NCBI GenBank assembly: GCA_016839055.1
Contig: JAEKNX010000003.1
Coordinates: 398,000 to 461,999, forward strand
From: Spirochaetales bacterium
GTDB lineage: Bacteria > Spirochaetota > Spirochaetia > UBA9216
Length of the DNA stretch: 64,000 nucleotides
Direction of reading: 5' to 3'
Within the stretch, counting starts at the first letter, position 1; each line of letters opens with the position of its first letter. Both the position numbers and the translations under genes were made by a program. Under the pieces are notes generated by a model. The model was not told where the DNA came from. It saw only the letters and a program-made list of their open reading frames with translations, and ran no database searches. Shown here piece after piece: positions 42,792-51,978 of the stretch.

Positions 42792-43262
42792 ATGACAGAG
42801 AAACCCAAAAAAATACCTATAAATAGAAAATCCGCCGACGATCTATTATACAGGAGTCTCAGGGCAGTTTACCACTTCGAAAAGAGTCTTGAAGACCGCT
42901 TTGGCCTGGGTTATCAGGGTATCTATCTACTGCAGTTTCTCCGACAGAGAGAATCAGCCATCATCGGTGAAATAGCTTTGACCCTTGGGATAAAGCCTTT
43001 CTCAGCCACCCGCCTGGTGCAGCGCTTGGTAAATCTGGGGTATATCAGCAAAGAAAGAACAGAAGATGACCGCCGGGTCGTTTCAGTAAAACTTGAAGCA
43101 GCAGGCAACGATTTTGTAGACGCTATAGAAGCGTTCAATTACAGCTTTATCGGGGGTAAAACCTCGGAACTGCCCGATAAAGACCAGGAGGCTTTTATCA
43201 GGGTTGCGGAAAATATCGACCGGGTTCTCGGTGTCGAAGATCGTATAAAAGAAGAATATTAG
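42792..43262 (+). CDS. MarR family transcriptional regulator
   Basis: 156 residues. Winged helix: IIGEIALTLGIKPFSATRLV, QRLVNLGYISKERTEDDRRV, VSVKLEAAG, the classic MarR recognition helix and wing with DDRR. The frame is open back to 42606, but the extension is not protein-like; ATG at 42792 is taken. Divergent from pgsB with about 360 bp between, so it may regulate the pgs operon or itself; the tocopherol-cyclase-like gene is convergent. Ligand unknown. Confidence 0.85.
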   Translation: MTEKPKKIPINRKSADDLLYRSLRAVYHFEKSLEDRFGLGYQGIYLLQFLRQRESAIIGEIALTLGIKPFSATRLVQRLVNLGYISKERTEDDRRVVSVKLEAAGNDFVDAIEAFNYSFIGGKTSELPDKDQEAFIRVAENIDRVLGVEDRIKEEY

Positions 43263-43306
43263 AGGACTAAAAAATCAATAAGATTTATTAATCCTCCTAA
43301 ATACCA

Positions 43307-44425
43307 CTAATCGTTATATTCGCCGTATTCACAGCCGCCTAATTCTCCGTCAAGGGTATCAATTACAACCCACTTTCGACCTGATTTCTCCATGATTTTT
43401 ATAGTTCCCGAGGCATAGCCTCCATTCCAAAGCTCATTATGCAGTTTCTGTCCATCCGGGTTTTCATAGTTTACATTCAGCATGGTAGGCCGAGGGCAGG
43501 CGAATTTAATTTCAATCTTTAACAGTCCGTCCCAGGCTTCGATATTCCACTCGACCCGATCTTCCAGAACCGGACAATCGAATACTTGCTTTGATCCCTT
43601 CCAGAATTTGGAAAAGTTCCATTCATAAAATTTACCTTCATAGTGAAGAGCGAGAAGGAGTCGCCTCGGAAGAGATATTCCAAAGGCTACAGGCTGAGCT
43701 CCGCCCACATCAAGGCTGCTGTGTTCCAATTTTTTCCCGGTCTTACGGCTTGTCAGTTTATTGCAATTCAGCCAAACCCATGGGCTTGTATAATCCCTGC
43801 CCCAATTCTTATCCTGATACCCATACGAGGTCTCTGGTTTCACATTCCAGCGTTCACCATTGAAAATGACCGTTCCCTTATATCGTGTCCTCATTCCCTG
43901 GGCGTGCCAGTACATATTGAAAGCGTCCAGTTTTCTAAAAAAAGGACTCGTCCCCCAGCCAACAGAATAGGCAAGTACTTTCTCTGCTTCCAGATCCCAA
44001 CTCATCTCACCTGCATCTGACATATATTCAGGGTGTTTCTTCGCCTCTTCAGCACTCAGAGAAACAGCTCCCTTTATTTTTGTTTCGGTAGCTGTATTTT
44101 CACCGATACGAACATTCATTTCTTTTCTGGAGGCGGAAAAAGCGGATATTGGATATAAATTATGAAGCTGTGCCTTACCTTCCTCTCCCCAGCGACCGGC
44201 TTTGATCATGGCATAACAGGGTTTTCGACCGGAAGCCTTGTTTTCCGGCAGCTGGCCAGGAACGATATTGCCCTTATCAAGACCTGGATTAATTACATAA
44301 TACTCTATGAAATAAGGTCTTTGCTCACCCGTTTTTTCATTCTCTGCTACAAACGAATGCCACCACCAGTCATAACCCCGGCGAGACCTTTTTCCGGAAA
44401 GCATAAAACCATTTCTGCTGTTCAT
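43307..44425 (-). CDS. Tocopherol-cyclase-like protein
   Basis: 372 residues without signal peptide. Aromatic-rich, beta-rich sequence with GYDWWWHSFVAEN, FNMYWHAQGMRTRYKG and YQDKNWGRDYTSPWVWLNCN, the last being the signature of the tocopherol cyclase/AttH-like lipocalin fold. Bacterial members outside cyanobacteria are of unknown function and are not expected to make tocopherol. ATG at 44425 has AGGAGG six bases upstream, so the two extra residues from 44431 are not translated. Divergent from the DUF362 gene, with 188 bp between. Confidence 0.7.
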   Translation of the reverse strand: MNSRNGFMLSGKRSRRGYDWWWHSFVAENEKTGEQRPYFIEYYVINPGLDKGNIVPGQLPENKASGRKPCYAMIKAGRWGEEGKAQLHNLYPISAFSASRKEMNVRIGENTATETKIKGAVSLSAEEAKKHPEYMSDAGEMSWDLEAEKVLAYSVGWGTSPFFRKLDAFNMYWHAQGMRTRYKGTVIFNGERWNVKPETSYGYQDKNWGRDYTSPWVWLNCNKLTSRKTGKKLEHSSLDVGGAQPVAFGISLPRRLLLALHYEGKFYEWNFSKFWKGSKQVFDCPVLEDRVEWNIEAWDGLLKIEIKFACPRPTMLNVNYENPDGQKLHNELWNGGYASGTIKIMEKSGRKWVVIDTLDGELGGCEYGEYND

Positions 44426-44490
44426 AATCAACCTCCTGAAATAATAGCTAAATTAAACTTTATTGAAATATTGTAACCCTAATATATGCA

Positions 44491-44519
44491 TTGTGCAAAT
44501 AAAAAAACTGGTATATAAT
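44491..44519 (+). promoter_or_regulatory. Candidate promoter of the DUF362 gene
   Basis: TTGTGC (44491-44496), 17 bp, TATAAT (44514-44519). A perfect -10 with a weak -35; the leader would be about 90 bases. Confidence 0.45.
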
Positions 44520-44613
44520 ATTTTAACATCGCTTCTAAATGAACTACGTGGTCGGTATCACTGAATAACAGCTCATTCCATCGGTGTGTATATCAGTTAA
44601 GTGGAGGTACTAA

Positions 44614-46485
44614 ATGGCTGTTGTAACAGTAGAAAACCTGAATTCTTTGTGTAATCATGAATGCAGAAAGAATAAGGACGGAATAGTCGATACGGGATAT
44701 TATACCGACTGCGCTTCTCTAAGCAGTGACTACGGAACTAAATACTGGGAAAACAGGCCGGAGGTAGCCGAGATACGCAGAGCCGTCTTCGCAGCCCTTG
44801 ACCGGCTCGAAGAGGAAACAGGTATCTCCTCCCGTTTCTCCAACCGCCTGGTGCTTGTTAAACCGAACCTCGTAACCGTATACCACAACATGGGCTTAAA
44901 GCGTCGTTCATACCCCGAGACGACAGATCCGCGGGTTCTGGACGCTACGGTACTGTGGCTGCAGCAGTTTTCTTCAAATATACACATTGTAGAATCTTCC
45001 GGACGCGGCGTGCCAACCAGAGGATCCTTTAAGGTATCTGGAATAGATCGACTGGCGAAGCACCGCGGATGCTCCCTTACCGCTTTGGACGAGACTCCTG
45101 TGGACAGGTATATCCTGCCTAAAGCATCGTACCACCGTGAAATTCTTGTTCCCGAAATATTTTCAGCCGTTGTCAGGGGTGAAGCTGCCTATGTCTCTGT
45201 ACCAAAACTGAAAACCAACCTCTATACGGATGTCACCCTTGGTTTCAAAAATGCTATGGGGGTTATCCCCTATAACCTGAGACAAAGAAGCCATCATTAC
45301 GCCATTGATCGAAAACTCGTCGAGATGCTCTACCTTTTTAAGCCTGATTTAATTCTGATAGACGGTGTCGTGGGCGGAGAGGGAGAATGCCCTGCCCCGG
45401 TGGATCCCGTCGACAGCAGAATAATCATCGCAGGAGACCATCCGGTTGAAACCGACAGGATTGCTACGCAGTTCATGGGCTTCGATCCCTCATCTGTAAA
45501 ACTGATTAGAGAGGCTGACAATCTTGGATTCGGTGAGCCAGCCGGAGCAAAAATACTGGTAAACGGGGTTGATATATCAAAAAAAACTTACGCCGAGCAA
45601 AAGGATCTAATTAACGCAGTATTCCGTCCCGTGGACTGGATGCTTTCATCAGAAAGAGTAAGGGAGCTTTTCTCAGAAATTCTTATTTTAATAGGAATAA
45701 ACCGCGGAAAATTGTCTTCGACAAACGGAAAAGACCTTGTAAAAGAAATGCAGGAATCATGCAGAGGCGGCTGTGTTGTCACGACAAGGTTCGCGTTCTC
45801 CATGTTTGAGGCCGAAGGGCTCAGACCCCGGCGGCCGGTCGTACTGATTATCGGTGCCGGAGTAGAAAAAGACGGCATATCCTATTGGTATGATCCGGAC
45901 GGAAAGGCATATAGTAAGAACGACATCCGCGACCTGCCCATGAAGAAGGCTGTTATCGGCTCCTGCACACGCGAGCTTGCTCCACTATCAGATAGATTCA
46001 TAGAAGGCTGCATGGTTCTACCTAACGCACCTCACGCTGTGCTCCATGAACTATCAGGGGTGGGCTGCCGATTAATGTCTCTGCATAACAGGAACCTAAT
46101 TCCCCTCCTTTTGGCTATTCTCGGTCAGCGGGCAGCCAGGCGAAAACTCATTAAAGCAGGCCGGCGGATTGATACAAATCTGCGATTAGAAGATATGCCT
46201 GTGGAGACCAGACCCCTTACAGAAGAAGAAACCGCCCGCAACTGGGTGGAATGGCCAATGCCGCCAATAAGCAGAAAAGAAAGAAAGCAGCTACTGGACT
46301 TTGAGGACGACGCGGCAATTGCGTCTTTTCGCGGGATTCTAATACTTAGACTTAAAGAACGTATCCTCTGGAGGGCTAAAGCCGTTCTTGCTTTCATCAT
46401 CACCTTTGGCCCTCTTGCGCTATCTTTATTTGGAATGATAAAGACAGTTCGTATACTCGGACTAAGTGCGCCCCTATGGCTATGA
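44614..46485 (+). CDS. DUF362 domain protein, interrupted by in-frame TGA before its C-terminal end
   Basis: 623 residues to the first stop. DUF362 motifs: NRLVLVKPNLVTVY, NIHIVESSGRG, AYVSVPKLKTNLYTDVTLGF then KNAMGVIP, and ILIDGVVGGEGECP with DHPVETDRIATQFMGFDP. A long C-terminal part ends in a membrane helix (AVLAFIITFGPLALSLFGMI). Function unknown; some DUF362 proteins are iron-sulfur linked, but no ferredoxin motif is seen here. GGAGG precedes the ATG. After the TGA at 46483-46485 the same frame stays open for 60 more protein-like codons (see 46486-46668). Confidence 0.72.
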   Translation: MAVVTVENLNSLCNHECRKNKDGIVDTGYYTDCASLSSDYGTKYWENRPEVAEIRRAVFAALDRLEEETGISSRFSNRLVLVKPNLVTVYHNMGLKRRSYPETTDPRVLDATVLWLQQFSSNIHIVESSGRGVPTRGSFKVSGIDRLAKHRGCSLTALDETPVDRYILPKASYHREILVPEIFSAVVRGEAAYVSVPKLKTNLYTDVTLGFKNAMGVIPYNLRQRSHHYAIDRKLVEMLYLFKPDLILIDGVVGGEGECPAPVDPVDSRIIIAGDHPVETDRIATQFMGFDPSSVKLIREADNLGFGEPAGAKILVNGVDISKKTYAEQKDLINAVFRPVDWMLSSERVRELFSEILILIGINRGKLSSTNGKDLVKEMQESCRGGCVVTTRFAFSMFEAEGLRPRRPVVLIIGAGVEKDGISYWYDPDGKAYSKNDIRDLPMKKAVIGSCTRELAPLSDRFIEGCMVLPNAPHAVLHELSGVGCRLMSLHNRNLIPLLLAILGQRAARRKLIKAGRRIDTNLRLEDMPVETRPLTEEETARNWVEWPMPPISRKERKQLLDFEDDAAIASFRGILILRLKERILWRAKAVLAFIITFGPLALSLFGMIKTVRILGLSAPLWL

Positions 46486-46668
46486 ATATTTACGGCAATC
46501 GAAATACTGCATGCCTTTGAGCTACCCGCCGCTATTAAAGCCGGGAAAAAGCATACTGAAAGCAAGGGGAAGGAATGGAATAGAAAATTGATTCTGCGTT
46601 CCATCCTTGGCGTCTTTCTCTGCGGTTATCCTTCGTGGGTTCCTAAGAAGCTGGGTATCTTCGTGTAG
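46486..46668 (+). pseudogene. Detached C-terminal extension of the DUF362 gene
   Basis: In the same frame after TGA: IFTAIEILHAFELPAAIKAG, then KKHTESKGKEWNRKL, ILRSILGVFLCGYPSWVPKK and LGIF, stop at 46666-46668. It has the look of a short membrane domain, with basic residues between two hydrophobic stretches, and has no start or ribosome binding site of its own. A TGG (Trp) to TGA change would explain the break. Confidence 0.5.
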
Positions 46669-46790
46669 GTTAATTTCAACCCCTAAGAATACATGTTTAT
46701 TTTCTTGAAAGACCTGGAATTCGATAAACTGGTTAATTGCTTCCGCTACAGCGCCTGAGAGTTTAAAAGCCAAAGCATGGGAACTAATTT

Positions 46791-47228
46791 TCAATTCAAT
46801 GAATAATATTCAAGACTTTTCGGAGGATGTTGGTTCCTGTAGAGGAAAAGCAAACGGAGATTCAGCATTTCACTCCCATATTCTATATAGCTGTTATCCC
46901 AGTCCACAGGAGTTCCATTCACGATGATGTCGTATCGCCTGCGGTGCCCTTCCGGATAATTCTTATCGTATTCCATAAACCAGGACCAGAGCGTTTGAAC
47001 TTCGACAATTCTATATTTGGCGGATTCGTCTTTTTTTTCTATGAATCGATTATTTTTCAGAAGATTTATACAGTAAATAGCGCTTCCGCCGTCAAGGGAG
47101 AAGGGCTCAGGGCCAGGAATTATGATTGTATCGGAGGCAGTTGAATCCTGGGCATATAGTTGATTGCTTAATATCAGAAAAAGAGAAAATATAAGAGTAA
47201 ATTTCCTGACGCCTGCCCAATTCGACAT
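46791..47228 (-). CDS. Small exported protein of unknown function
   Basis: 145 residues with a signal peptide ending SLFLILSNQLYA. The mature part is rich in tyrosine and tryptophan (QTLWSWFMEYDKNYPEGHRR, DNSYIEYGSEMLNLRLLFLY). Not recognised. ATG at 47228 has AGGA eight bases upstream. The last 69 codons have a diverged copy at 49460-49666. Monocistronic, divergent from the dehydrogenase gene. Confidence 0.6.
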   Translation of the reverse strand: MSNWAGVRKFTLIFSLFLILSNQLYAQDSTASDTIIIPGPEPFSLDGGSAIYCINLLKNNRFIEKKDESAKYRIVEVQTLWSWFMEYDKNYPEGHRRRYDIIVNGTPVDWDNSYIEYGSEMLNLRLLFLYRNQHPPKSLEYYSLN

Positions 47229-47416
47229 AAAAATCATCCTGCTTATTAAATACTATAGCACAGCGGCTTAAAAAGACTAAACTTGTTTATAGAAATTTTC
47301 CCGCTTTTAGGCGGATATTTCATCTTACTGTGGGGGAAAAGACCATTTTTCATATCATTTGATTGACAGGAATTATTGCTTTTCCTATCATTAGTTATCA
47401 AAAAAGGAGGAATCTG

Positions 47417-48382
47417 ATGAAAGCTATCGTACAGAATGATTACGGATCACCCGATGCTCTGAAAGTAAAAGAAGTTAGGAAACCCAGGATCAAAGAGAAT
47501 GAAGTCCTGGTGAAGGTTATTGCCTCCTCTGTAAATGCAGGGGATCTGTTTTCGCTGAATGGTACTCCATTTATGGTCAGGTTTTCTGTGGGATTTCCAA
47601 AACCAAAGGACTTCATTCCCGGATGGGATGTGGCCGGAAAAATAGTGGAAGTTGGCAGGAATATCACTGAGATCAAGGTTGGCGATGAGATCTTCGGCTC
47701 CACTGAAAGCGCTTTTGCAGAATATGTGGTCATGGATATGGAGAAACTTGCAAGGAAGCCTTCCAATCTGAGCTTCGAAGAAGCTGCTGCTGTACCAACG
47801 GCTGCCATCACCGCACTTCAACGACTCAGGGATGGAGGTAATATCAAAAAAGGTCAAAAGGTGCTGATAACAGGAGCTTCTGGTGGAGTGGGATCATTTG
47901 CAGTTCAGATTGCCAAAACCTTTGGAGCAGAGGTTACGGGATTGTGCAGTACCGGAAAGGTCGAGATGGTAAGATCTATAGGTGCTGACCACGTGATAGA
48001 TTACCAGAAAGATGATTTCACCAGGAGTGATCTGAGATTCGATCTGATCCTGGATAATACCGGGAATCGATCCTTTTCAGATATGAAAAGAGTATTAACA
48101 TCCGATGGTATGATAATACCCAACAGCGGTCATGGAGGTATGAGCTATGTTATCAAAGCTTTCGCTCTTGCACCATTTACGAAGAAAATTGGTGTGATGA
48201 AGATAGCAAATCTCAACAATAAGGACTTCAATATCCTCAGGGTGATGATGGAATCAGGGGATATTAAACCTGTTGTGGATAAAATCTTTCCTCTTCAGGA
48301 AACTCCTGACGCCATAAAGTATCTTGAGGACGGGCTTGCCAGAGGAAAGATAGTGATTTCTATGGGTTCAGAAGAATCTTGA
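47417..48382 (+). CDS. Medium-chain alcohol dehydrogenase/quinone oxidoreductase family protein
   Basis: 321 residues. MDR fold: MKAIVQNDYGSPDALKVKEV, NAGDLFSLNG, FIPGWDVAGKIVEVG, then the nucleotide loop LITGASGGVGSFAVQIAKTF and GADHVIDYQKDDF. Zinc-ligand cysteines of classical alcohol dehydrogenases are absent, so it is closer to NADPH:quinone reductases. AAGGAGG lies before the ATG at 47417; the longer frame from 47363 is not used. It stands alone. Confidence 0.88.
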   Translation: MKAIVQNDYGSPDALKVKEVRKPRIKENEVLVKVIASSVNAGDLFSLNGTPFMVRFSVGFPKPKDFIPGWDVAGKIVEVGRNITEIKVGDEIFGSTESAFAEYVVMDMEKLARKPSNLSFEEAAAVPTAAITALQRLRDGGNIKKGQKVLITGASGGVGSFAVQIAKTFGAEVTGLCSTGKVEMVRSIGADHVIDYQKDDFTRSDLRFDLILDNTGNRSFSDMKRVLTSDGMIIPNSGHGGMSYVIKAFALAPFTKKIGVMKIANLNNKDFNILRVMMESGDIKPVVDKIFPLQETPDAIKYLEDGLARGKIVISMGSEES

Positions 48383-48596
48383 TCATCAATGAGGCCTGCT
48401 AATAAGCGATGTCTTTAATAGTACAATGGAGTAATTTTCTTAATTACTTTTCCTGGCAGCTCCAAACATGAATACATATTCAAGATCCTCTTCTCAAATC
48501 GTAAAGATAGTCGTCAACCCTTATGGTCCTTAATAAGGAATATCATCCGGAAGTATACTGATTATTATAATCATTATAGCTCACATCATGGAGTTA

Positions 48597-49142
48597 CTAG
48601 CATGTCGCCTCGCCTAATCTTTTAACCTTAAACCCGTTGTTCTTAAACTCTTCATAATTAAAAGCTTCTAATTCATTATAAGCTAGTTCATGAAATTCCT
48701 TAAATCCTTCCCATTTTTCATAACCATCACCCATGTTATGCTCCAGAAATGCCATAGCTGCATCTATTCCCATCCTGGGTGCAACATAATGAGCCCCCAT
48801 TGCAAGAACATTACAATTATTACCTGTAATACAACGGAGGGCAGCAGGAACACTTTCTACAACAGCAGCATGAACATGCGGACATTTACTGACCGCAATA
48901 TGAATCCCCATACCGGTTCCACAAAAAACAAGAGCTCTTTCAAATTCTTTTTCTGCAATTTTTGCTCCTACTCTTAGACCGATTCTATGAAACATTTCCG
49001 GGGTTTTATCGGTTTCATCTTTAACACCTATATCAGTAACTGTCCAACCAATGGACTTTAGATGTTCCACAACAGCATTTTTTAAGGGAACACCAGCGAT
49101 GTCCGCACCAACTAATATTTGTTTGTCTTTAATTTTCAGCAT
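48597..49142 (-). CDS. RpiB/LacA/LacB family sugar-phosphate isomerase
   Basis: 181 residues. Family motifs: ILVGADIAGVPLKNAVVEHL, VFCGTGMGIHIAVSKCPHVH and NNCNVLAMGAHYVAPRMG. The cytoplasmic enzyme isomerises an aldose/ketose phosphate; the typical active-site cysteine is in FCGTG. It differs from plain RpiB (about 150 residues) by a longer C-terminal tail, as in tetrose- or pentose-specific relatives. AGGATTAGGAAA precedes the ATG. No other sugar gene is adjacent; the ribose-type transporter at 60783 is 12 kb away. Confidence 0.85.
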   Translation of the reverse strand: MLKIKDKQILVGADIAGVPLKNAVVEHLKSIGWTVTDIGVKDETDKTPEMFHRIGLRVGAKIAEKEFERALVFCGTGMGIHIAVSKCPHVHAAVVESVPAALRCITGNNCNVLAMGAHYVAPRMGIDAAMAFLEHNMGDGYEKWEGFKEFHELAYNELEAFNYEEFKNNGFKVKRLGEATC

Positions 49143-49301
49143 TTTCCTAATCCTTCTATAATATTGATAAGAATCAAATTTAATATTTTCATTTTGAACT
49201 TTACATGCTTAACTATAGAAACTCAAGACCTCCTTGATACTATATAAAGAAGAACTCCCTATGGTTTATACGACTTAATCAATACCAGCATTCTGAAAAA
49301 A

Positions 49302-49436
49302 ATGTCCCGACTCGCTAAATTGGAATGCAAACCAGAAAACGAATCTTTCAAAATTCCATCCGGTGACTACTTCGCTTTTATTAACGATCCTGACGGGGTC
49401 GAAGAGGAACTAATCAAAGGATTTTCTGAATTATAA
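49302..49436 (+). pseudogene. Remnant of a VOC/glyoxalase-family gene
   Basis: A 44-codon frame, MSRLAKLECKPENESFKIPS, GDYFAFINDPDGVEEELIKG, ending in TAA. The FAFINDPDG stretch is the C-terminal edge of VOC-fold proteins. The rest of the gene is absent and no ribosome binding site is seen. Confidence 0.4.
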
Positions 49437-49459
49437 AACCTAACTCATGGAACTAATTT

Positions 49460-49666
49460 TCAATTCACTGAATAATATCCAAAACTTTTCGGAGGATGTT
49501 GGTTCCTGTGGAGAAAAAGCAAACGAAGATTTAGCATTTTACTCCCGTATTCGATATAACTGTTATCCCGGCCCAGAGAAGTTCCGTTTACAATGATGTT
49601 GTATCGCCTGCAATGCTCTTCCGGAGAACTCTTATCGTATTCTATAAACCAGGACCAGAGCGTTTG
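49460..49666 (-). pseudogene. 3' fragment duplicated from the small exported protein gene
   Basis: Frame reads QTLWSWFIEYDKSSPEEHCR, then YNIIVNGT, DNSYIEYGSKMLNLRLLFLH, ending in a stop. It matches the last 69 codons of the gene at 46791-47228 (about 80 percent identical by eye). The similarity breaks off at 49666, so signal peptide and start are missing. Confidence 0.7.
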
Positions 49667-49725
49667 AATAAAAATCGCCTACCCCCTTGAACCAAGTGTA
49701 TCAGACGGCAATAATATAGCAGAAA

Positions 49726-51969
49726 ATGACAGAGAGAAACAGCGATGAAAAAATATTTAAACTCGTTCTAAGATACAGATTTTTAATTCTATTCATCCTG
49801 CTTGCGGCTACTCTTTTCATCTCTCCAAATATATTTAAGCTCGATATCTCAGCGGATATGGATGCTTTCTTCACAGATAATGATCCTAAAGCCCTGAATC
49901 AGGCTGAGTTTAAGAAACTCTTCGGTAATGACGAATTCATTGGAGTTCTGGTTGAATCTGATGATGTTTTTTCGGATGAAAGCCTTGAGCTGATTCAGAA
50001 ACTCGGAGAGAAGCTGAAAAATACAGTACCCTTCGCAGCCGGCATAAGCTCAATTGCCACAGATAATTTGCCTTCAATAAGCAAAAGACTCTTTTCAAAG
50101 GATCGCAGCGAGGCTTTAATCCTTTTATCTCTCGATAATTATCCTGGCGCCGAAGACTGGCACGAAGGAGAGAGTCCCCGGCATAAGGCTGGAAGGATTG
50201 CCTGGGAAACGGTACAGGCTTTCGATATCAGCGACATCAGACTTACAGCAACCGGTATTCCTGTCTACAGCTTTCGAAAAGATGCCGAAATGATGGAAGA
50301 GATGTTCCGGGTTCTGATAATCGGGTTAATCACAAGTCTTGCCGTATCAATTGTAATTATCAGAATCCCGCAGGGAATAATCGGCTCGATATTAGTCTTG
50401 GCTATATCAGTTATATCAGTATTCGGATTTCAGGCTGTCATTGGAATCCAAATAGACAGTTCGTTTATTGCAGTTCCTGTTTTACTGTGTGCGGCGGTCA
50501 CACTGGCTTATAACCTTCATATATCAAAGTTCTTCATTATCAAATACACGCAATATGGGAGGAGACAGGAGGCCGTTATCTATGCGCTTCAGCAATGCAG
50601 CAGACCATTACTGTTCACGGCATTTACCACAATTGCAGCCCTGCTTTCATTTCTCTTCGTAGGGATAAGGGCTATACAGTGGGTTGGAATAACATCTGCA
50701 TTATGTGTTTTTTCTAGTTACATTCTAAGCATTACACTCTTTCCTATAATAATGTCGATAGGATCTGACTCAGTCCACAGATCCGGCAGACCTGTCAAAA
50801 CTGACCGGACTACCTCTCTTCTTCTGAGATTCGCCGGTGTTACGGAAAAATATTCGAACGCTGTCATCCTAATATTCATCGGCCTGACTATCATCTCTGT
50901 CCTAGGGTTATCCCGACTTGAAATCGATTTTGATGCAGAGAAAGTGATGGGCAGCAAGCTTCAGCACATGAAGGATCTAATAAAAGTCAGCGAGTCCAAA
51001 ATTGCTGCAAGCGGGACTGTCGATCTTGTCCTGAAATTCAGCCCTGATGCATTGAGAAACCCCGGACTGTTGAAACAGATAGCTGATTTAGAGAGCGAAA
51101 TTAATGCCCTGGAGTCGGTGAAGCAGACAACCTCACTAAATAGCATCATAAGGGAATTCAATTCCCTTTCCCATGGAAAGTCCACATCTTATAAAAATAT
51201 ACCGGAAACAGATTCGGAACTTAGAGGACTTCTTCTGTACCTGGCAAGGCTCTCGCCGAAAGCACTCCCCCCTTGGGTTGATAATGAATTTTCAACAGGC
51301 AGGATTCTCATCGAACTCTCCAGCTCATCGTCTAATGAGATAGAAAATTTAACAATGCGGATTGAAAAACTGGCTGATGCAATCCTGCCTGTACAATCTG
51401 AATATTATTTCATCGGTTCAGCCTATCAAAGCGCTCTTATGAACCAGCATGTAAGCCGGGGACTGCTCAAATCCATTATTGTTTCGCTGATACTGATCTC
51501 CGGACTCATGATAATCCTGTTCCGCAGCTTCCGGATCGGAATTACGGCAATGCTGCCGAACATTTTCCCTGTTCTGGTTTCAGGCGCTATTATGGGATTT
51601 GCAGGAATCCCGCTTGAGTTTGTGACAATGACGGTTGCACCGATGATAATTGGGCTTGCCGTCGATGACACGGTTCATATAGTCTTTCGCCTTAAAAAGG
51701 AAACAGCTGATAGTGCTGATTATTCCAATGCTGTTGAAAAAACATTCAGAACCGTCGGAGAAGCCATTACCGAGACAACACTAATTTTTTGCCTGACATT
51801 CCTCGTCTTCTCCGTCTCAAAGATCAACAGTATAGTATACATGGGGCTTTTGAGCTGTGCGGGAATGCTGACGGCCTATCTGACGGACATCTTCCTGACG
51901 CCAGTCTTATTCATACGCCTGATGTCGGAAAAAACCGGTATAAAGAATAAACCCCGGCTTCAAAACTGA
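49726..51969 (+). CDS. MMPL/RND-superfamily exporter
   Basis: 747 residues, two repeats each of one helix, a large external domain and about five helices. Typical stretches are DAFFTDNDPKALNQAEFKKL after helix 1, SSFIAVPVLLCAAVTLAYNL in the first half and TVAPMIIGLAVDDTVHIVFR in the second, with the paired charged residues of the proton path. Family members export lipids, hopanoids or other hydrophobic molecules. It is convergent with two overlapping radical SAM genes, only nine bases away. The ribosome binding site is weak. Cargo unknown. Confidence 0.82.
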   Translation: MTERNSDEKIFKLVLRYRFLILFILLAATLFISPNIFKLDISADMDAFFTDNDPKALNQAEFKKLFGNDEFIGVLVESDDVFSDESLELIQKLGEKLKNTVPFAAGISSIATDNLPSISKRLFSKDRSEALILLSLDNYPGAEDWHEGESPRHKAGRIAWETVQAFDISDIRLTATGIPVYSFRKDAEMMEEMFRVLIIGLITSLAVSIVIIRIPQGIIGSILVLAISVISVFGFQAVIGIQIDSSFIAVPVLLCAAVTLAYNLHISKFFIIKYTQYGRRQEAVIYALQQCSRPLLFTAFTTIAALLSFLFVGIRAIQWVGITSALCVFSSYILSITLFPIIMSIGSDSVHRSGRPVKTDRTTSLLLRFAGVTEKYSNAVILIFIGLTIISVLGLSRLEIDFDAEKVMGSKLQHMKDLIKVSESKIAASGTVDLVLKFSPDALRNPGLLKQIADLESEINALESVKQTTSLNSIIREFNSLSHGKSTSYKNIPETDSELRGLLLYLARLSPKALPPWVDNEFSTGRILIELSSSSSNEIENLTMRIEKLADAILPVQSEYYFIGSAYQSALMNQHVSRGLLKSIIVSLILISGLMIILFRSFRIGITAMLPNIFPVLVSGAIMGFAGIPLEFVTMTVAPMIIGLAVDDTVHIVFRLKKETADSADYSNAVEKTFRTVGEAITETTLIFCLTFLVFSVSKINSIVYMGLLSCAGMLTAYLTDIFLTPVLFIRLMSEKTGIKNKPRLQN

Positions 51970-51978
51970 TAATAATAA

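Noticed and set aside
46483..46485. Selenocysteine at the TGA of the DUF362 gene
   Set aside because: No cysteine-type redox motif surrounds it and no strong hairpin was seen just downstream; a Trp codon change is simpler.
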